DNA of 64,000 nt. Origin: Sulfurimonas sp. (GTDB taxonomy: Bacteria > Campylobacterota > Campylobacteria > Campylobacterales > Sulfurimonadaceae). Made by a program: the position numbers and the translations under genes. Location: NCBI RefSeq assembly GCF_028714975.1, contig NZ_JAQTLH010000001.1, positions 286,153 to 350,152 of the forward strand, read 5' to 3'. Every line of letters starts with the position of its first letter. Within the stretch, counting starts at the first letter, position 1. Of the stretch, positions 1 to 8,882 are shown one piece after another. The notes beneath the pieces are model-generated. The model saw nothing but the letters and a program-made list of their open reading frames with translations. It made no database searches and was not told the origin of the DNA.

Positions 1-876
1 GATGTAAACAACAGACTCAAAGAGGTATTAAAAAAAGAGAGTAAAACGATAGCGGAAGATAAAGAGGCAAAAGAAGAGAAAGAAGTTAAAGCCAAAGACG
101 AGAACCAAACTAAAATAGAGAAAGAGAAGGCAAGGGAAAAAGAGGCGGTAAAAGAGTATGAAGATGCTTCGCATGAGGTTGAGGGCGCAGTGTTGCCGGC
201 ACCGCCAAAACGTGAAATCGTAAAAATTTCTACTAAAGCGAAGTTGGCGATTATCATAGATGATGTAAGCGTTAAGTCACATGTTAGCGCCGTAGAGAAC
301 CTTAAACTTCCTATAACAATGTCTTTTTTGCCGCCGAGTGAACTTAGACCGAACTCCCATGTTCTGGCATCAAAAGAGAAATTCTATATGGTTCACTTAC
401 CTATGGAAGCTAAAAATTTTAAAAGAGAGGAACCCTTTACCCTTAGGGTAGAGGATTCCCAAGAGAAGATATCACAAAGAATTATAGAGATAAAAAAACT
501 TTTTCCAAGAGTTAAGTATATAAACAATCATGCAGGCAGTAAGTTTACATCAGACGAAGGGGCGGTAGGTAGATTGATTCATGTGCTGAATGAACAAAAT
601 ATTAGTTTTATCGATAGCAGGACTATCGGCGAATCAAAGGTGCCCAGCGTAATGAAAAGTTATAAAAAACAGTATGTAGGCAGAGATGTTTTTTTAGATC
701 ATCAGATTGATAAAGATTATATAAAATCACAAATTAAAAAAGCAATCGAAGTAGCTAAGTTGCACGGAAGCGCAATCGCAATAGGGCATCCGCACGCAAA
801 TACGATTTTAGCAATTGATGAATCAAAACACCTCTTTAAAGATGTTGAGTTGGTTTTGGTAGATAAGCTTTATTAA
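1..876 (+). CDS. Divergent polysaccharide deacetylase (YibQ-like), 5' truncated by window
   Basis: The frame is open from base 1, so the start lies outside the window. A GTG at 190 is not needed as a start. The first ~60 codons give a Lys/Glu-rich, probably flexible or coiled linker. The deacetylase-like domain follows, with IIIDDV near the start of the fold, a NNHAGSKFT stretch, FIDSRT and IGHPH near the end. These match the divergent polysaccharide deacetylase family (YibQ/DUF610), whose substrate is uncertain; members are usually envelope proteins. The stop at 874-876 is one base before the dprA ATG, so the two genes are probably cotranscribed. An N-terminal signal or membrane anchor would be upstream of the window and cannot be seen. 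Confidence 0.8.
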   Translation, partial: DVNNRLKEVLKKESKTIAEDKEAKEEKEVKAKDENQTKIEKEKAREKEAVKEYEDASHEVEGAVLPAPPKREIVKISTKAKLAIIIDDVSVKSHVSAVENLKLPITMSFLPPSELRPNSHVLASKEKFYMVHLPMEAKNFKREEPFTLRVEDSQEKISQRIIEIKKLFPRVKYINNHAGSKFTSDEGAVGRLIHVLNEQNISFIDSRTIGESKVPSVMKSYKKQYVGRDVFLDHQIDKDYIKSQIKKAIEVAKLHGSAIAIGHPHANTILAIDESKHLFKDVELVLVDKLY

Positions 877-877
877 A

Positions 878-1654
878 ATGAATATAGTTAAAAATGAGAT
901 TCACGAACTGCTCTCTATGAAAAGCTATCCTTCACAGCTTTTTTATGACGGAAATCTTGAACTCTTAAAAAGAACAAAAATCTCGATTGTCGGAAGCAGA
1001 AAACCGACAAAATATTCACGGGAGATTATTCAAAAACTCTCATCCGCACTTTGTAAAAACGGAGTTTGTATCGTAAGCGGCGGTGCTATGGGCATAGATG
1101 CGGTAGCTCACGCGGGTGCCGGAAGCTCAAACACTATCGCTGTTTTACCGTGCGGGATAGATCTGCGTTATCCGGCAGTAAATAAGAGTTTGTTAAACGA
1201 TATACAAAAAAACGGGCTTTTGCTTAGTCAGTTTGAACTCGGATTTTGTGCGACTCCTTGGAGTTTTGTGGTGAGAAACGAGCTTGTCGTTGCACTCGGA
1301 GATGTCTTAGTAGTCGGTGAGGCAGAGATAGACAGCGGAACTATGAGAAGTGTAGAGTTTGCATTAAAAATGAAAAAAGAGATTTTCGTACTTCCGCAGC
1401 GTTTTGGTGAGAGCAGCGGTACGAACCTGCTTGTTAAAGAGCAGAGAGCAAAAGTGATTTATGATATAGACGAGTTTGTTGCAAGATTTTCTACATCTAA
1501 AAATCAGCAACTGCCAAAGAGGGATGATTTTATAGAGTTTTGCACGGCAAATCCCACTTATGATGAGGCTTTGGCTAAGTATCCGCAAAGAGTTTTTGAA
1601 GCTGAGCTTAGCGGTGAAATAGAGATACTCGGCGGTAAAATTTTTGTGTTGTAG
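878..1654 (+). CDS. dprA: DNA processing protein DprA
   Basis: 258 aa. The Rossmann-like DprA core is clear: VGSRKPT near residue 37, SGGAMGIDAVAHAGA near 67-81, LPCGIDLRYP near 90, and a GELVVALGDVLVVGEA-like stretch before SGTM. DprA binds single-stranded DNA and loads RecA during natural transformation. The protein lacks an N-terminal SAM domain but keeps a short C-terminal segment (residues ~205-258) that looks like the winged-helix DML1 domain. This compact form is usual in epsilonproteobacteria. It follows the deacetylase gene by one base and converges on queA, with four bases between the stops. Confidence 0.93.
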   Translation: MNIVKNEIHELLSMKSYPSQLFYDGNLELLKRTKISIVGSRKPTKYSREIIQKLSSALCKNGVCIVSGGAMGIDAVAHAGAGSSNTIAVLPCGIDLRYPAVNKSLLNDIQKNGLLLSQFELGFCATPWSFVVRNELVVALGDVLVVGEAEIDSGTMRSVEFALKMKKEIFVLPQRFGESSGTNLLVKEQRAKVIYDIDEFVARFSTSKNQQLPKRDDFIEFCTANPTYDEALAKYPQRVFEAELSGEIEILGGKIFVL

Positions 1655-1658
1655 CAAT

Positions 1659-2699
1659 CTATAATATTAACATAGCATCACCGTAAGAGTAAAATCTGTA
1701 TCTTTCTTTTATGGCTATGTCGTAGAGTTCCATAGCTTTTTCTAAGCCGACAAAAGAGGCGACAAGCATAAGCAGTGTTGATTTTGGCAGGTGAAAATTT
1801 GTAAGCAGATGGTTTACTCTTAGCGGTCTGTTGTTTGGGTGTAAAAATAGATTTGCTTCACCCCTTTGCAACTCTTTGTTTCTTGCATAAAACTCTACCG
1901 TTCTTGTAGAAGTTGTTCCTACGCTTAAAATAGGTATCTCGGAATCAAGAAGTTTTTTGGCTTCATCGGAAATATCATAATACTCGGAGTGCATCGGATG
2001 TTCTGTTATCGTATCGCACTCTACGGGCTTGAATGTTCCGCTTCCTACATGCAGTGTTATAAAAGCGTGAGGAAATTTTGAACAGACTCTCTCGTGCTGC
2101 TCTTTTGTAAAATGAAGCGATGCCGTAGGAGCCGCAACGGCACCTTCTTCTTTGGCAAATACGCTTTGGTACTCATTTTCATCTTCTTTATTGTCTTCTC
2201 TTTGGATATACGGAGGGAGGGGAACATGACCGATTTTATCTATAATAGGGAGCAGCTCTTCAAAGCGTAAAGCTTCTTTAGTAAAGTTTTCGTCTTGATA
2301 AAAATTTACAATTCTGCTTCCCTCTTCAAGCAACTCTTTTACATCCGCAATTAGATTTTCATTAAAAATGATTTTGGTGCCGACTTTTACTTTGCCCCTG
2401 ATATATACACTTATGTCGTGTGCATTTAAGGCTCTGTTTATAAGAAGTTCGATTTTTCCGCCGCTTGGTTTTTCGCCGAAAAGCCTTGCTTTTATTACTT
2501 TTGTGTCATTGAATATAAGTGCGCAATTTTTCGGGATAAATTTTTCTAAATCCCAAAAATTAACATGTGAAATTTTGCCTGTTGTTCTGTCGTAAACTAA
2601 AAGTTTTGCACTGTCTCTGGGAGAGGCTGGGTAGGTCGCTATAAGTTCTTTTGGAAGGCAAAAATCATAGCTAGAAGTGAGTAGCTCTTTGCTACTCAC
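1659..2699 (-). CDS. queA: S-adenosylmethionine:tRNA ribosyltransferase-isomerase QueA
   Basis: 346 aa, the usual length. QueA transfers and isomerises the ribosyl group of AdoMet onto 7-aminomethyl-deazaguanine in tRNA to make epoxyqueuosine. Family signatures seen are YDFCLPKELIATYPASPRDSAKLL at the N-terminus (split here: residues 11-34), FNDTKVIKARL, GAVAAPTASLHFT, HVGSGTFKPV and RTVEFYAR, ending in NFHLPKSTLLMLVASF. It is transcribed on the minus strand with its start one base from the end of tatC, so it is the distal gene of a tatB-tatC-queA unit. Confidence 0.96.
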   Translation of the reverse strand: MSSKELLTSSYDFCLPKELIATYPASPRDSAKLLVYDRTTGKISHVNFWDLEKFIPKNCALIFNDTKVIKARLFGEKPSGGKIELLINRALNAHDISVYIRGKVKVGTKIIFNENLIADVKELLEEGSRIVNFYQDENFTKEALRFEELLPIIDKIGHVPLPPYIQREDNKEDENEYQSVFAKEEGAVAAPTASLHFTKEQHERVCSKFPHAFITLHVGSGTFKPVECDTITEHPMHSEYYDISDEAKKLLDSEIPILSVGTTSTRTVEFYARNKELQRGEANLFLHPNNRPLRVNHLLTNFHLPKSTLLMLVASFVGLEKAMELYDIAIKERYRFYSYGDAMLIL

Positions 2700-2700
2700 T

Positions 2701-3501
2701 TTATCTCTCTAATTTTTTCATATCGGCATCAATCTCGTCTTCATCTTCTTTTTCCTCTTCAAGAGGAGGTGCAGGATTTACCGCTTTAACGATTAAAATA
2801 GAGATACCGTATAAAATGGTTAACGGGATTGCCATAAGAAGTTGAGTTAAAACATCCGGCGGAGTAAGAACGGCAGCAACTATAAAAATAAGTACTATCG
2901 CATATCTAAAAAACTCTATCATATGTCTGTCGTTTATCATGCCAAGAAGTGCTAAAGAGTATGCAAAAATAGGCAATTCAAAAGCAATTCCAAAACCAAA
3001 CATAATTTTTGTAAAGAATCCTACATAATCTTCTATGTTTATAAGCGGAGTAAATTTAAAACTACCGAATTCTATAAGAAAATCAAAGCCTAACGGGGTA
3101 ACTACATAATAAGAAAATAAAACTCCGACTATAAACATTGTCGTTCCGCCGAATATAAACGGAAGTACTAGTTTTTTTTCATTTGCATAGAGTGCCGGCG
3201 CCACAAATGCCCATATTTGAGCCAAAATTATAGGCAAAGAACCTAAAATTGCCGCAAAAAACGACACTTTAAGAGCAACAAAAAATGTTCCGCCGACTTG
3301 AGTCGTCGTAACCATACCGTCAGCTGCATGTATGGATGTTTTACCGACTTCGATAAGTGCATTATTCAGCGGCGCGACTATCCATTCTAAAATCTCTTCA
3401 TGAAAAGAGAACATTACAAAAAACATTACAAATAGGGTGGCAATAGATATTGCCAATCTTTTTCTTAGCTCAATTAAATGCGGTCTTATCTCATCAAACA
3501 T
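2701..3501 (-). CDS. tatC: Twin-arginine translocase subunit TatC
   Basis: 266 aa with six predicted membrane segments, typical of TatC, the receptor of the twin-arginine export pathway for folded proteins. The N-terminus MFDEIRPHLIELRKRL contains the conserved HLxELRxR motif. The FxxxPxxxAQIWAFVAPALYANEKK region and a LTPPDVLTQLLMAIPLTILYG-like segment (residues ~213-233) are also family hallmarks. The C-terminal ~25 residues are highly acidic. It overlaps tatB by 8 bp at its start and is followed by queA after 1 bp. Confidence 0.96.
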   Translation of the reverse strand: MFDEIRPHLIELRKRLAISIATLFVMFFVMFSFHEEILEWIVAPLNNALIEVGKTSIHAADGMVTTTQVGGTFFVALKVSFFAAILGSLPIILAQIWAFVAPALYANEKKLVLPFIFGGTTMFIVGVLFSYYVVTPLGFDFLIEFGSFKFTPLINIEDYVGFFTKIMFGFGIAFELPIFAYSLALLGMINDRHMIEFFRYAIVLIFIVAAVLTPPDVLTQLLMAIPLTILYGISILIVKAVNPAPPLEEEKEDEDEIDADMKKLER

Positions 3502-3913
3502 TTTTCTTATCTTCTTCTACTTTATTTGTCGCTTGTGCAGTATCGTTCTTTTTGAGTGTTACCTCTTGCGGCTGAGTCGGAGCAGCTTTTTTCTCCGGTT
3601 CTTTGAGGCCCTCACCCATATAAAAATCATCCTCAAGCGTTGTTAGCTTTGCCGCCATTGCTTTAATATCCGTAGAGCTTTTTACTTGATCTGAAACATC
3701 AAGAAGCTCTTTTTTGTATGCCAAAGCTTCATCTTTCATGCTTTTAACATTCAACTCTTCTTCAAAACTATCTTTTATAGAACTGATAGTATTTTTAGTG
3801 CTTTTAAAAAATTTAGCTAACTCTACCATTGCACCCGGTAGTTTATCCGGACCAAGAAATAAAATAGCAACAACAGCGATGACGAGTATCTCTCCAAAAT
3901 CCATACCAAACAT
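3494..3913 (-). CDS. tatB: Sec-independent translocase protein TatB
   Basis: 139 aa. It has a single N-terminal membrane helix ending in FLGPDKLP, then an amphipathic helix and a long charged, partly coiled-coil tail, the architecture of TatA/TatB family proteins. The Phe-Gly-Pro hinge and the start MFGMDFGEILVIAVVAILFL favour TatB over TatA; length and the position directly before tatC agree. It overlaps tatC by 8 bp. No tatA is seen nearby. An A/T-rich region upstream (3914-3968) separates it from hemW. Confidence 0.92.
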   Translation of the reverse strand: MFGMDFGEILVIAVVAILFLGPDKLPGAMVELAKFFKSTKNTISSIKDSFEEELNVKSMKDEALAYKKELLDVSDQVKSSTDIKAMAAKLTTLEDDFYMGEGLKEPEKKAAPTQPQEVTLKKNDTAQATNKVEEDKKNV

Positions 3914-3968
3914 AAAAAAATCCTTAAATTATATAATAGGGCAAGATTCTATCTAAAGAATAATTAAA

Positions 3969-5021
3969 TTAATATATAAAGAGTGCAATCTCATCTGATA
4001 AAAGGTAGTCGTTGTTGTAAAAAGTATCATTTTGTAATATAAGTTTTTTTTCATCAACCAAAAGATAGGCTTTTTTTAATTCATTTGAATTTAAAATAGT
4101 TTTAGATATTCCCACACATGAACGAAGACCTAAAAAAATACGCTCTGTTTTTTTATCTTCTAGGGTTAATGTTTCACTCCTTATATTTAGCGGATTTTTA
4201 ATATACTCTTCAACGCTGGGAGTCGGATAGTATCTCTCTGGGCCCAGTTTGCCAACGGCTCCGCTTCCAAGCCCTATATAATCTTTGTACTCCCAATATC
4301 CAAGATTGTGAGTGCTTCTGTAAGAGCCGAAATTGCTAATTTCATACTGCTCAAATCCGGCATCGCCTATTTTTTTAAAGAGCCAAGATGTTAGTTTTAG
4401 TCTCTCTTTTGACATATGCGGTTTTGACTCAAAGGGCGTGCCCTCTTCAATGGTCAGGGCATAAGCGCTAAGATGATTTATGGGCAGAGAAAAAGCGGTG
4501 ACAAGGTCGTTTTCTAAAAGCGCTTTTGTATCGCCCAGCGTTGCATAAATCAGGTCAAGCGAGATATTTTTAAATCCGACTTTTTCTGCATTTAAAATCG
4601 CCTCTTTTGCTTGAGTGGCGTTATGCGCGCGGTTTAGAAGCTTTAGTTTGTCTTTGTTAAAACTTTGCACTCCGAAACTTATACGATTAACTCCAAGTTC
4701 AAACATTCCTTCAAGCCACTCAAAAGTTGCGCTGTTTGGATTTGCTTCGCTTGTTATTTCTATATTATCGCCAAAATAGGGTTTTGACATCTCAAAGATT
4801 TTTTTATAAAGTTTCGGTGAAACGGTAGAGGGTGTTCCGCCGCCGATAAAGAGTGATTCTATCGCTTTTGGCGTGGCGCTAAATCTTTTTAGCTCAAACG
4901 CAAGCTGAGTACAAAGAGCCTCCATATAGTGCTCTTTGAGGTGAAACTTGTCTACATAAGAGTTAAAAGCGCAGTAAGAGCATTTTGAATCACAAAACGG
5001 GATGTGTATGTAGAGTAACAT
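3969..5021 (-). CDS. hemW: Radical SAM heme chaperone HemW (HemN-like)
   Basis: 350 aa. The radical SAM cluster motif CDSKCSYC (CxxxCxxC) is at residues ~9-16 after LLYIHIPF. Next come FIGGGTPS, the glutamate-containing ITSEANPN, and FGVQSFNKDKLKLLNRAH. The length and this arrangement fit HemW, a heme-binding chaperone formerly annotated as oxygen-independent coproporphyrinogen oxidase, rather than the longer true HemN (~450 aa). Its start is 3 bp from the end of the upstream chemoreceptor gene, so it may share that transcript. Confidence 0.88.
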   Translation of the reverse strand: MLLYIHIPFCDSKCSYCAFNSYVDKFHLKEHYMEALCTQLAFELKRFSATPKAIESLFIGGGTPSTVSPKLYKKIFEMSKPYFGDNIEITSEANPNSATFEWLEGMFELGVNRISFGVQSFNKDKLKLLNRAHNATQAKEAILNAEKVGFKNISLDLIYATLGDTKALLENDLVTAFSLPINHLSAYALTIEEGTPFESKPHMSKERLKLTSWLFKKIGDAGFEQYEISNFGSYRSTHNLGYWEYKDYIGLGSGAVGKLGPERYYPTPSVEEYIKNPLNIRSETLTLEDKKTERIFLGLRSCVGISKTILNSNELKKAYLLVDEKKLILQNDTFYNNDYLLSDEIALFIY

Positions 5022-5024
5022 TTC

Positions 5025-6137
5025 CTATCTTGAAAGATTGCTAAGCGTGTTGATAATCTCATCCATTTTATCGCTGATGAGTCCGACTTCATTTGAGATA
5101 TCGTTAACTTCATCGGCATTTCTGTTTAGCGCATCGGAACTCTCAGAGATAGATTGGATTAGAACATTTGTTGTCGCTGAAGTCTCGGCTAAACTTTTTT
5201 GAGTTCTCTCTGCAAGTTTTCGCACCTCGTCGGCAACAACGGCAAATCCTCTTCCGTGTTCACCTGCACGAGCCGCTTCAATAGCCGCATTAAGCGCTAA
5301 AAGATTTGTCTGTTCGGCTATATCGCCGATGGTAGCTAAAATGCTTTTTGTCTCATTCGCATTTGCTACTAGAGTTTGAAGGTTATCAACCATGTCATTC
5401 TCTTTTTGAGCAACATTGTGGATTCTCTCTACTGTCTCGTTAATCATCTCTTTTAGGTCTCTAATCGTGCTGTTGGTAATTTTTGAGATGGTTTGGTTTA
5501 GCATATTTGAAGATTCGACTATGGTCTCTTGACTCTCTTTGTTTTTTTGTTCCATATCCTGAAGTGCTTGACCGAGATTGTTTATGTTTGTGAGCAGTTC
5601 AGCCATTTTTGCTTCGACATCGATTGTGCTTCTTGTCGAAAACTCTCCGTTTGAAAACTTCTTAAGTGTAGAGATGGCATTATCGATATTTTTTTCAGAA
5701 TGGTTCAGCATATTGTTTAGGCTGTTTTTAAGTACATGTACATAAGGAGTTTTAGAGTCGGATGAAATTCTGCTTGAGTAGTCCCCTCTTGAAACTTTAT
5801 CAGCCAAAAGAACCATCTCGCCTGCAACTTTCGTATCTTCAAGTACTGAATTTTGGTAACTGTTTACAATCTTGTTGAAGTTTACCTCCGCTTCATCTTG
5901 AGTGTTGTTGTTAAGCTCGATTCTGTTTCTGTTAAACTCCATCATGTCGATTAACTCGACTCTTTTTGAGTTTATATAGGCGTTACCCGGACTCTTTATC
6001 AATCCGAGCGCGATTGTAATCATAAAAGTTACTACTGCAAGAACTGCGTGAATGATGGTAGACTCTACCAAAAAGAGTGATGCCAAAAGTATTAAAAAAG
6101 CTATAGATATGATTATATTTTTTTGTGTAGCGTTCAT
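5025..6137 (-). CDS. Methyl-accepting chemotaxis protein, CetA-like (no periplasmic sensor)
   Basis: 370 aa. Two closely spaced hydrophobic helices at residues ~8-47 leave no room for a periplasmic ligand domain. A linker follows, then a cytoplasmic signalling domain with the hairpin-tip motif [20 protein letters not shown] and [18 protein letters not shown]. It lies 9 bp downstream of a single-domain PAS gene on the same strand. That pairing matches the bipartite CetA/CetB energy-taxis receptor of Campylobacter, in which the PAS protein reads redox state and the membrane receptor signals to CheA. Function here is inferred from the architecture. Confidence 0.85.
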   Translation of the reverse strand: MNATQKNIIISIAFLILLASLFLVESTIIHAVLAVVTFMITIALGLIKSPGNAYINSKRVELIDMMEFNRNRIELNNNTQDEAEVNFNKIVNSYQNSVLEDTKVAGEMVLLADKVSRGDYSSRISSDSKTPYVHVLKNSLNNMLNHSEKNIDNAISTLKKFSNGEFSTRSTIDVEAKMAELLTNINNLGQALQDMEQKNKESQETIVESSNMLNQTISKITNSTIRDLKEMINETVERIHNVAQKENDMVDNLQTLVANANETKSILATIGDIAEQTNLLALNAAIEAARAGEHGRGFAVVADEVRKLAERTQKSLAETSATTNVLIQSISESSDALNRNADEVNDISNEVGLISDKMDEIINTLSNLSR

Positions 6138-6146
6138 CTGAATTTC

Positions 6147-6530
6147 CTATCTTAATGTTTTATATAGCTCTAGGGCTTGTTGAATCTCTTGCTCGGATGG
6201 TTTTCTTCGGCATGAAAGATAAGTTTTCTCTTTTCTTGTTTCATCATATAGCGGATAAACGGTTGCATAAACCCAGTAAAACCCGCCCTCTTTGGTTCTG
6301 TTTTTTACATAACCGTTCCAGACTTTATCGCTCTTTATTGTCTCCCATAGACTTTTGAATGCAGCTTTTGGCATATCGGGATGGCGAACGATATTGTGAG
6401 GTTTTCCGACTAGCTCCTCAAGCGTATAACCTGCAACATTACAAAAGTCATCGTTGGCAAATAGTATTATGCCTTTTGAGTCGGTTTGTGATACTAAAAA
6501 ATCGTTCTTTTTTAAAACATACTCTTTCAT
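6147..6530 (-). CDS. PAS domain protein, CetB/Aer-type redox sensor
   Basis: 127 aa, essentially one PAS domain. Features shared with FAD-binding Aer-type PAS domains are VSQTDSKGIILFAN, FCNVAGYTLEELVGKPHNIVRHPDMP, the WNGYVKNRTKEGGFYWV strand pair and YPLYDE. There is no membrane segment. It precedes and is co-oriented with the truncated chemoreceptor, 9 bp apart, so the two probably make one energy-taxis receptor (CetB plus CetA). The 116-bp spacer upstream (6531-6646) is shared with the divergent nudH operon. Confidence 0.85.
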   Translation of the reverse strand: MKEYVLKKNDFLVSQTDSKGIILFANDDFCNVAGYTLEELVGKPHNIVRHPDMPKAAFKSLWETIKSDKVWNGYVKNRTKEGGFYWVYATVYPLYDETRKEKTYLSCRRKPSEQEIQQALELYKTLR

Positions 6531-6607
6531 TCAAATAGCCTCTCTCTTTTTATCTAAAAGTTTACAATAATAAAATGAAAAATAGTTGATTTTAAATGCT
6601 AATTTTG

Positions 6608-6613
6608 TATAAT
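6608..6613 (+). promoter_or_regulatory. -10 box of the rppH-lysC-hobA-holB-folP operon
   Basis: A perfect TATAAT in an A/T-rich spacer, about 33 nt upstream of the rppH ATG. No clear -35 box is visible, which is common for epsilonproteobacterial housekeeping promoters. Confidence 0.6.
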
Positions 6614-6646
6614 TCCAAATTCAAAACTTAATATCGAAGTGAAGCT

Positions 6647-7117
6647 ATGAGCAAAAAAGATTTATATCGCCCTAATGTTGCTATGATAATAGTATCAGAC
6701 AGCTATCCGCATAAAAAAGAGATTTTTTTAGCTCAAAGAAATGATTTGCTTGATGTATGGCAGTTTCCTCAAGGCGGGATTGATGAGGGAGAAGAGATTA
6801 TAGAAGCTCTTTTTCGTGAACTTCAAGAGGAGATAGGCACTGACAGAGTTGAGGTGATTGCTGAGTTTCCTGAGTGGATTTCATACGACTTTCCTCCAAG
6901 AATAGCACAAAGCATGAAGCCTTTTATAGGGCAGACACAGAGATATTTTTTGGTTAAATTGCAAGAGGATGCAACGATAAATATCAATACGGAGCATCCG
7001 GAGTTTCGTGATTATAAATTTGTAACTGCCGATGAGGCTTTAAATCTTAGTGCCAGTTTTAAAAAAAATGTTTATGAGAGTGTGATAAATTATTTCAAAG
7101 AAGAGGGATTGTTATAA
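6647..7117 (+). CDS. rppH: RNA pyrophosphohydrolase (Nudix) RppH/NudH
   Basis: 156 aa. The Nudix box (GX5EX7REUXEEXGU) reads GIDEGEEIIEALFRELQEEIG at residues ~44-64. WQFPQGGI precedes it, and YRPNVAMIIVSD opens the fold, both typical of the NudH/RppH subfamily (~155 aa). The enzyme removes pyrophosphate from mRNA 5' ends to trigger decay, and hydrolyses diadenosine polyphosphates. It is first in a run of five genes in the order nudH-lysC-hobA-holB-folP, an order known from Helicobacter pylori. Its stop is directly followed by the lysC ATG. Confidence 0.93.
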   Translation: MSKKDLYRPNVAMIIVSDSYPHKKEIFLAQRNDLLDVWQFPQGGIDEGEEIIEALFRELQEEIGTDRVEVIAEFPEWISYDFPPRIAQSMKPFIGQTQRYFLVKLQEDATININTEHPEFRDYKFVTADEALNLSASFKKNVYESVINYFKEEGLL

Positions 7118-8329
7118 ATGTTGATAGTTCAAAAATTTGGCGGAACGAGTGTAGGCGATTTAAATCGCATTCAAAATGTTGCCAATCGCGTAAGTAAAAC
7201 AAAAAAAGCCGGACATGATGTCGTTGTAGTCGTTTCGGCTATGAGCGGAGAGACAAATAAGCTTATAGATTATGCCGAACATTTTTCTAAAAATGCTTCT
7301 CGCGCGGACATGGATATGCTTCTTAGTTCAGGAGAGCGCGTAACTGCATCGCTTCTCTCAATAGCTCTAAACGAGATGGGACTTCCCGCAGTTGCAATGA
7401 GCGGGCGAAAAGCCGGAATAGTAACGGATACCCATCATACAAAAGCGCGCATCCAAAATATAGATCCGACTGCTATGCATGAAGCTCTCAAAGAGGGTAA
7501 AATCATAGTAGTTGCCGGTTTTCAAGGTGTAAACGAGAGCGGTGACGTAACGACTCTTGGACGCGGCGGAAGCGACTTAAGCGCCGTTGCTATTGCAGGA
7601 GCGGTTAAAGCGGATTTGTGCGAGATATACACCGATGTCAGCGGAATATTTACGACTGATCCGAGAATTGAGCCAAAGGCTAAAAAGTTAGAGAAAATCT
7701 CATACGACGAGATGTTGGAATTGGCGTCTTTGGGTGCGAAAGTGCTTCAAAACCGTTCAGTTGAACTGGCAAAAAAATTAAATGTAAATCTAGTAACAAG
7801 AACAAGCTTTTCAGATGAAGAGGGAACTTTAATAACTAAGGAAGAAAATATTATGGAAAAACCGTTAGTAAGCGGAATAGCGTTAGACAAAAATCAAGCT
7901 CGCGTGTCGTTAATAGGCGTAAAAGATAGACCGGGAATCGCATCTGATATCTTTACTAAACTTGCAAAAAATAATGTAAACATTGATATGATTATCCAAA
8001 ATGTCGGACATGACGGCAAAGCGAATATTGATTTTACGGTTCCGGTGGGCGACTTAAACGACGCAAAAGCGGTAATGGATACATTTGTAAAAGAGTCTGA
8101 AGTAGATGAAGTGACTTATGATGAAAATATCTGTAAAGTCTCTATTGTCGGTGTAGGTATGAAATCTCATACGGGCGTTGCCGCAAAGGCATTCTCTACA
8201 ATGGCGGCTGAAAATATCAATATCAATATGATTTCAACTTCAGAGATAAAAATCTCTATGGTTATTGCTGAGAAGTATGCAGAGCTTGCGGTTAGAGCTC
8301 TTCATAGTGCTTACGAATTAGATAAGTAA
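7118..8329 (+). CDS. lysC: Aspartate kinase (lysine/threonine/methionine pathway)
   Basis: 403 aa, a monofunctional aspartokinase. The kinase domain carries KFGGTSVGD at the N-terminus, VVVVSAMSGETNKL, and the TTLGRGGSDLSAVA and EIYTDVSGIFTTDPR motifs. Two ACT domains follow from residue ~265 (VSLIGVKDRPGIASDIF and VSIVGVGMKSHTGVAAKAF) and normally give feedback control by lysine or threonine. It phosphorylates aspartate as the first step to lysine/diaminopimelate, threonine and methionine. It starts immediately after rppH, and hobA follows after 4 bp. Confidence 0.96.
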   Translation: MLIVQKFGGTSVGDLNRIQNVANRVSKTKKAGHDVVVVVSAMSGETNKLIDYAEHFSKNASRADMDMLLSSGERVTASLLSIALNEMGLPAVAMSGRKAGIVTDTHHTKARIQNIDPTAMHEALKEGKIIVVAGFQGVNESGDVTTLGRGGSDLSAVAIAGAVKADLCEIYTDVSGIFTTDPRIEPKAKKLEKISYDEMLELASLGAKVLQNRSVELAKKLNVNLVTRTSFSDEEGTLITKEENIMEKPLVSGIALDKNQARVSLIGVKDRPGIASDIFTKLAKNNVNIDMIIQNVGHDGKANIDFTVPVGDLNDAKAVMDTFVKESEVDEVTYDENICKVSIVGVGMKSHTGVAAKAFSTMAAENININMISTSEIKISMVIAEKYAELAVRALHSAYELDK

Positions 8330-8333
8330 CTTT

Positions 8334-8882
8334 ATGTCGGATTTTGCTCAATGGAGCCTAGACGCTATCAGAGAAGAGGGCGGTTGTTTTAGTTGGTTGG
8401 AAGAGCAGCGGTTTGACTGGACGACTACGACTTCACAGGCACTGGAGCAGATTCTTAGCGGTAAGACGGTCATTCTCATTACTGATGAGAAGAGAAAATG
8501 GCTTGAGACTTATATCCTTGATTTTTTAAACAGCGCTCAACTTGAGCGTCCGCTTCTTCCGATACTTAGCATAGATAGTATATACAAGCACTACAACAGC
8601 ATAAGCGGCGGCGAGATGATTGATATGGTTGAAGATATGATATCTTTAGCTCATAAAGATGATTACTTCTTTTGGTATATCGGCAGGGGCGATGACAAAA
8701 GAGCCGATATCGCAAAAAGAAAAGATACAAGCTATTTTTGGATTTTTGATGAAGACTACCTCAATGCTTTTACCCTAAAATCTTACGATAAACTGCTCGA
8801 TATAAAATTACTACAACTTTACCGACTTTTTAATGCATCTCTTAATGCTGCGATGTTTGGAGAAGTTGATGTCAACTCATAA
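8334..8882 (+). CDS. hobA: DnaA-binding initiation factor HobA
   Basis: 182 aa, as in Helicobacter HobA (~180 aa). I recognise MSDFAQWSLDAIREEGGCFSWLEE at the N-terminus (residues 1-24), FWYIGRGDDKRADIA near the middle and the WIFDEDYLNAF segment. HobA is a SIS-like fold protein specific to epsilonproteobacteria that tetramerises and scaffolds DnaA at the origin. Position between lysC and holB is the same as in H. pylori, which supports the call. The last 14 bp overlap holB. Confidence 0.9.
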   Translation: MSDFAQWSLDAIREEGGCFSWLEEQRFDWTTTTSQALEQILSGKTVILITDEKRKWLETYILDFLNSAQLERPLLPILSIDSIYKHYNSISGGEMIDMVEDMISLAHKDDYFFWYIGRGDDKRADIAKRKDTSYFWIFDEDYLNAFTLKSYDKLLDIKLLQLYRLFNASLNAAMFGEVDVNS

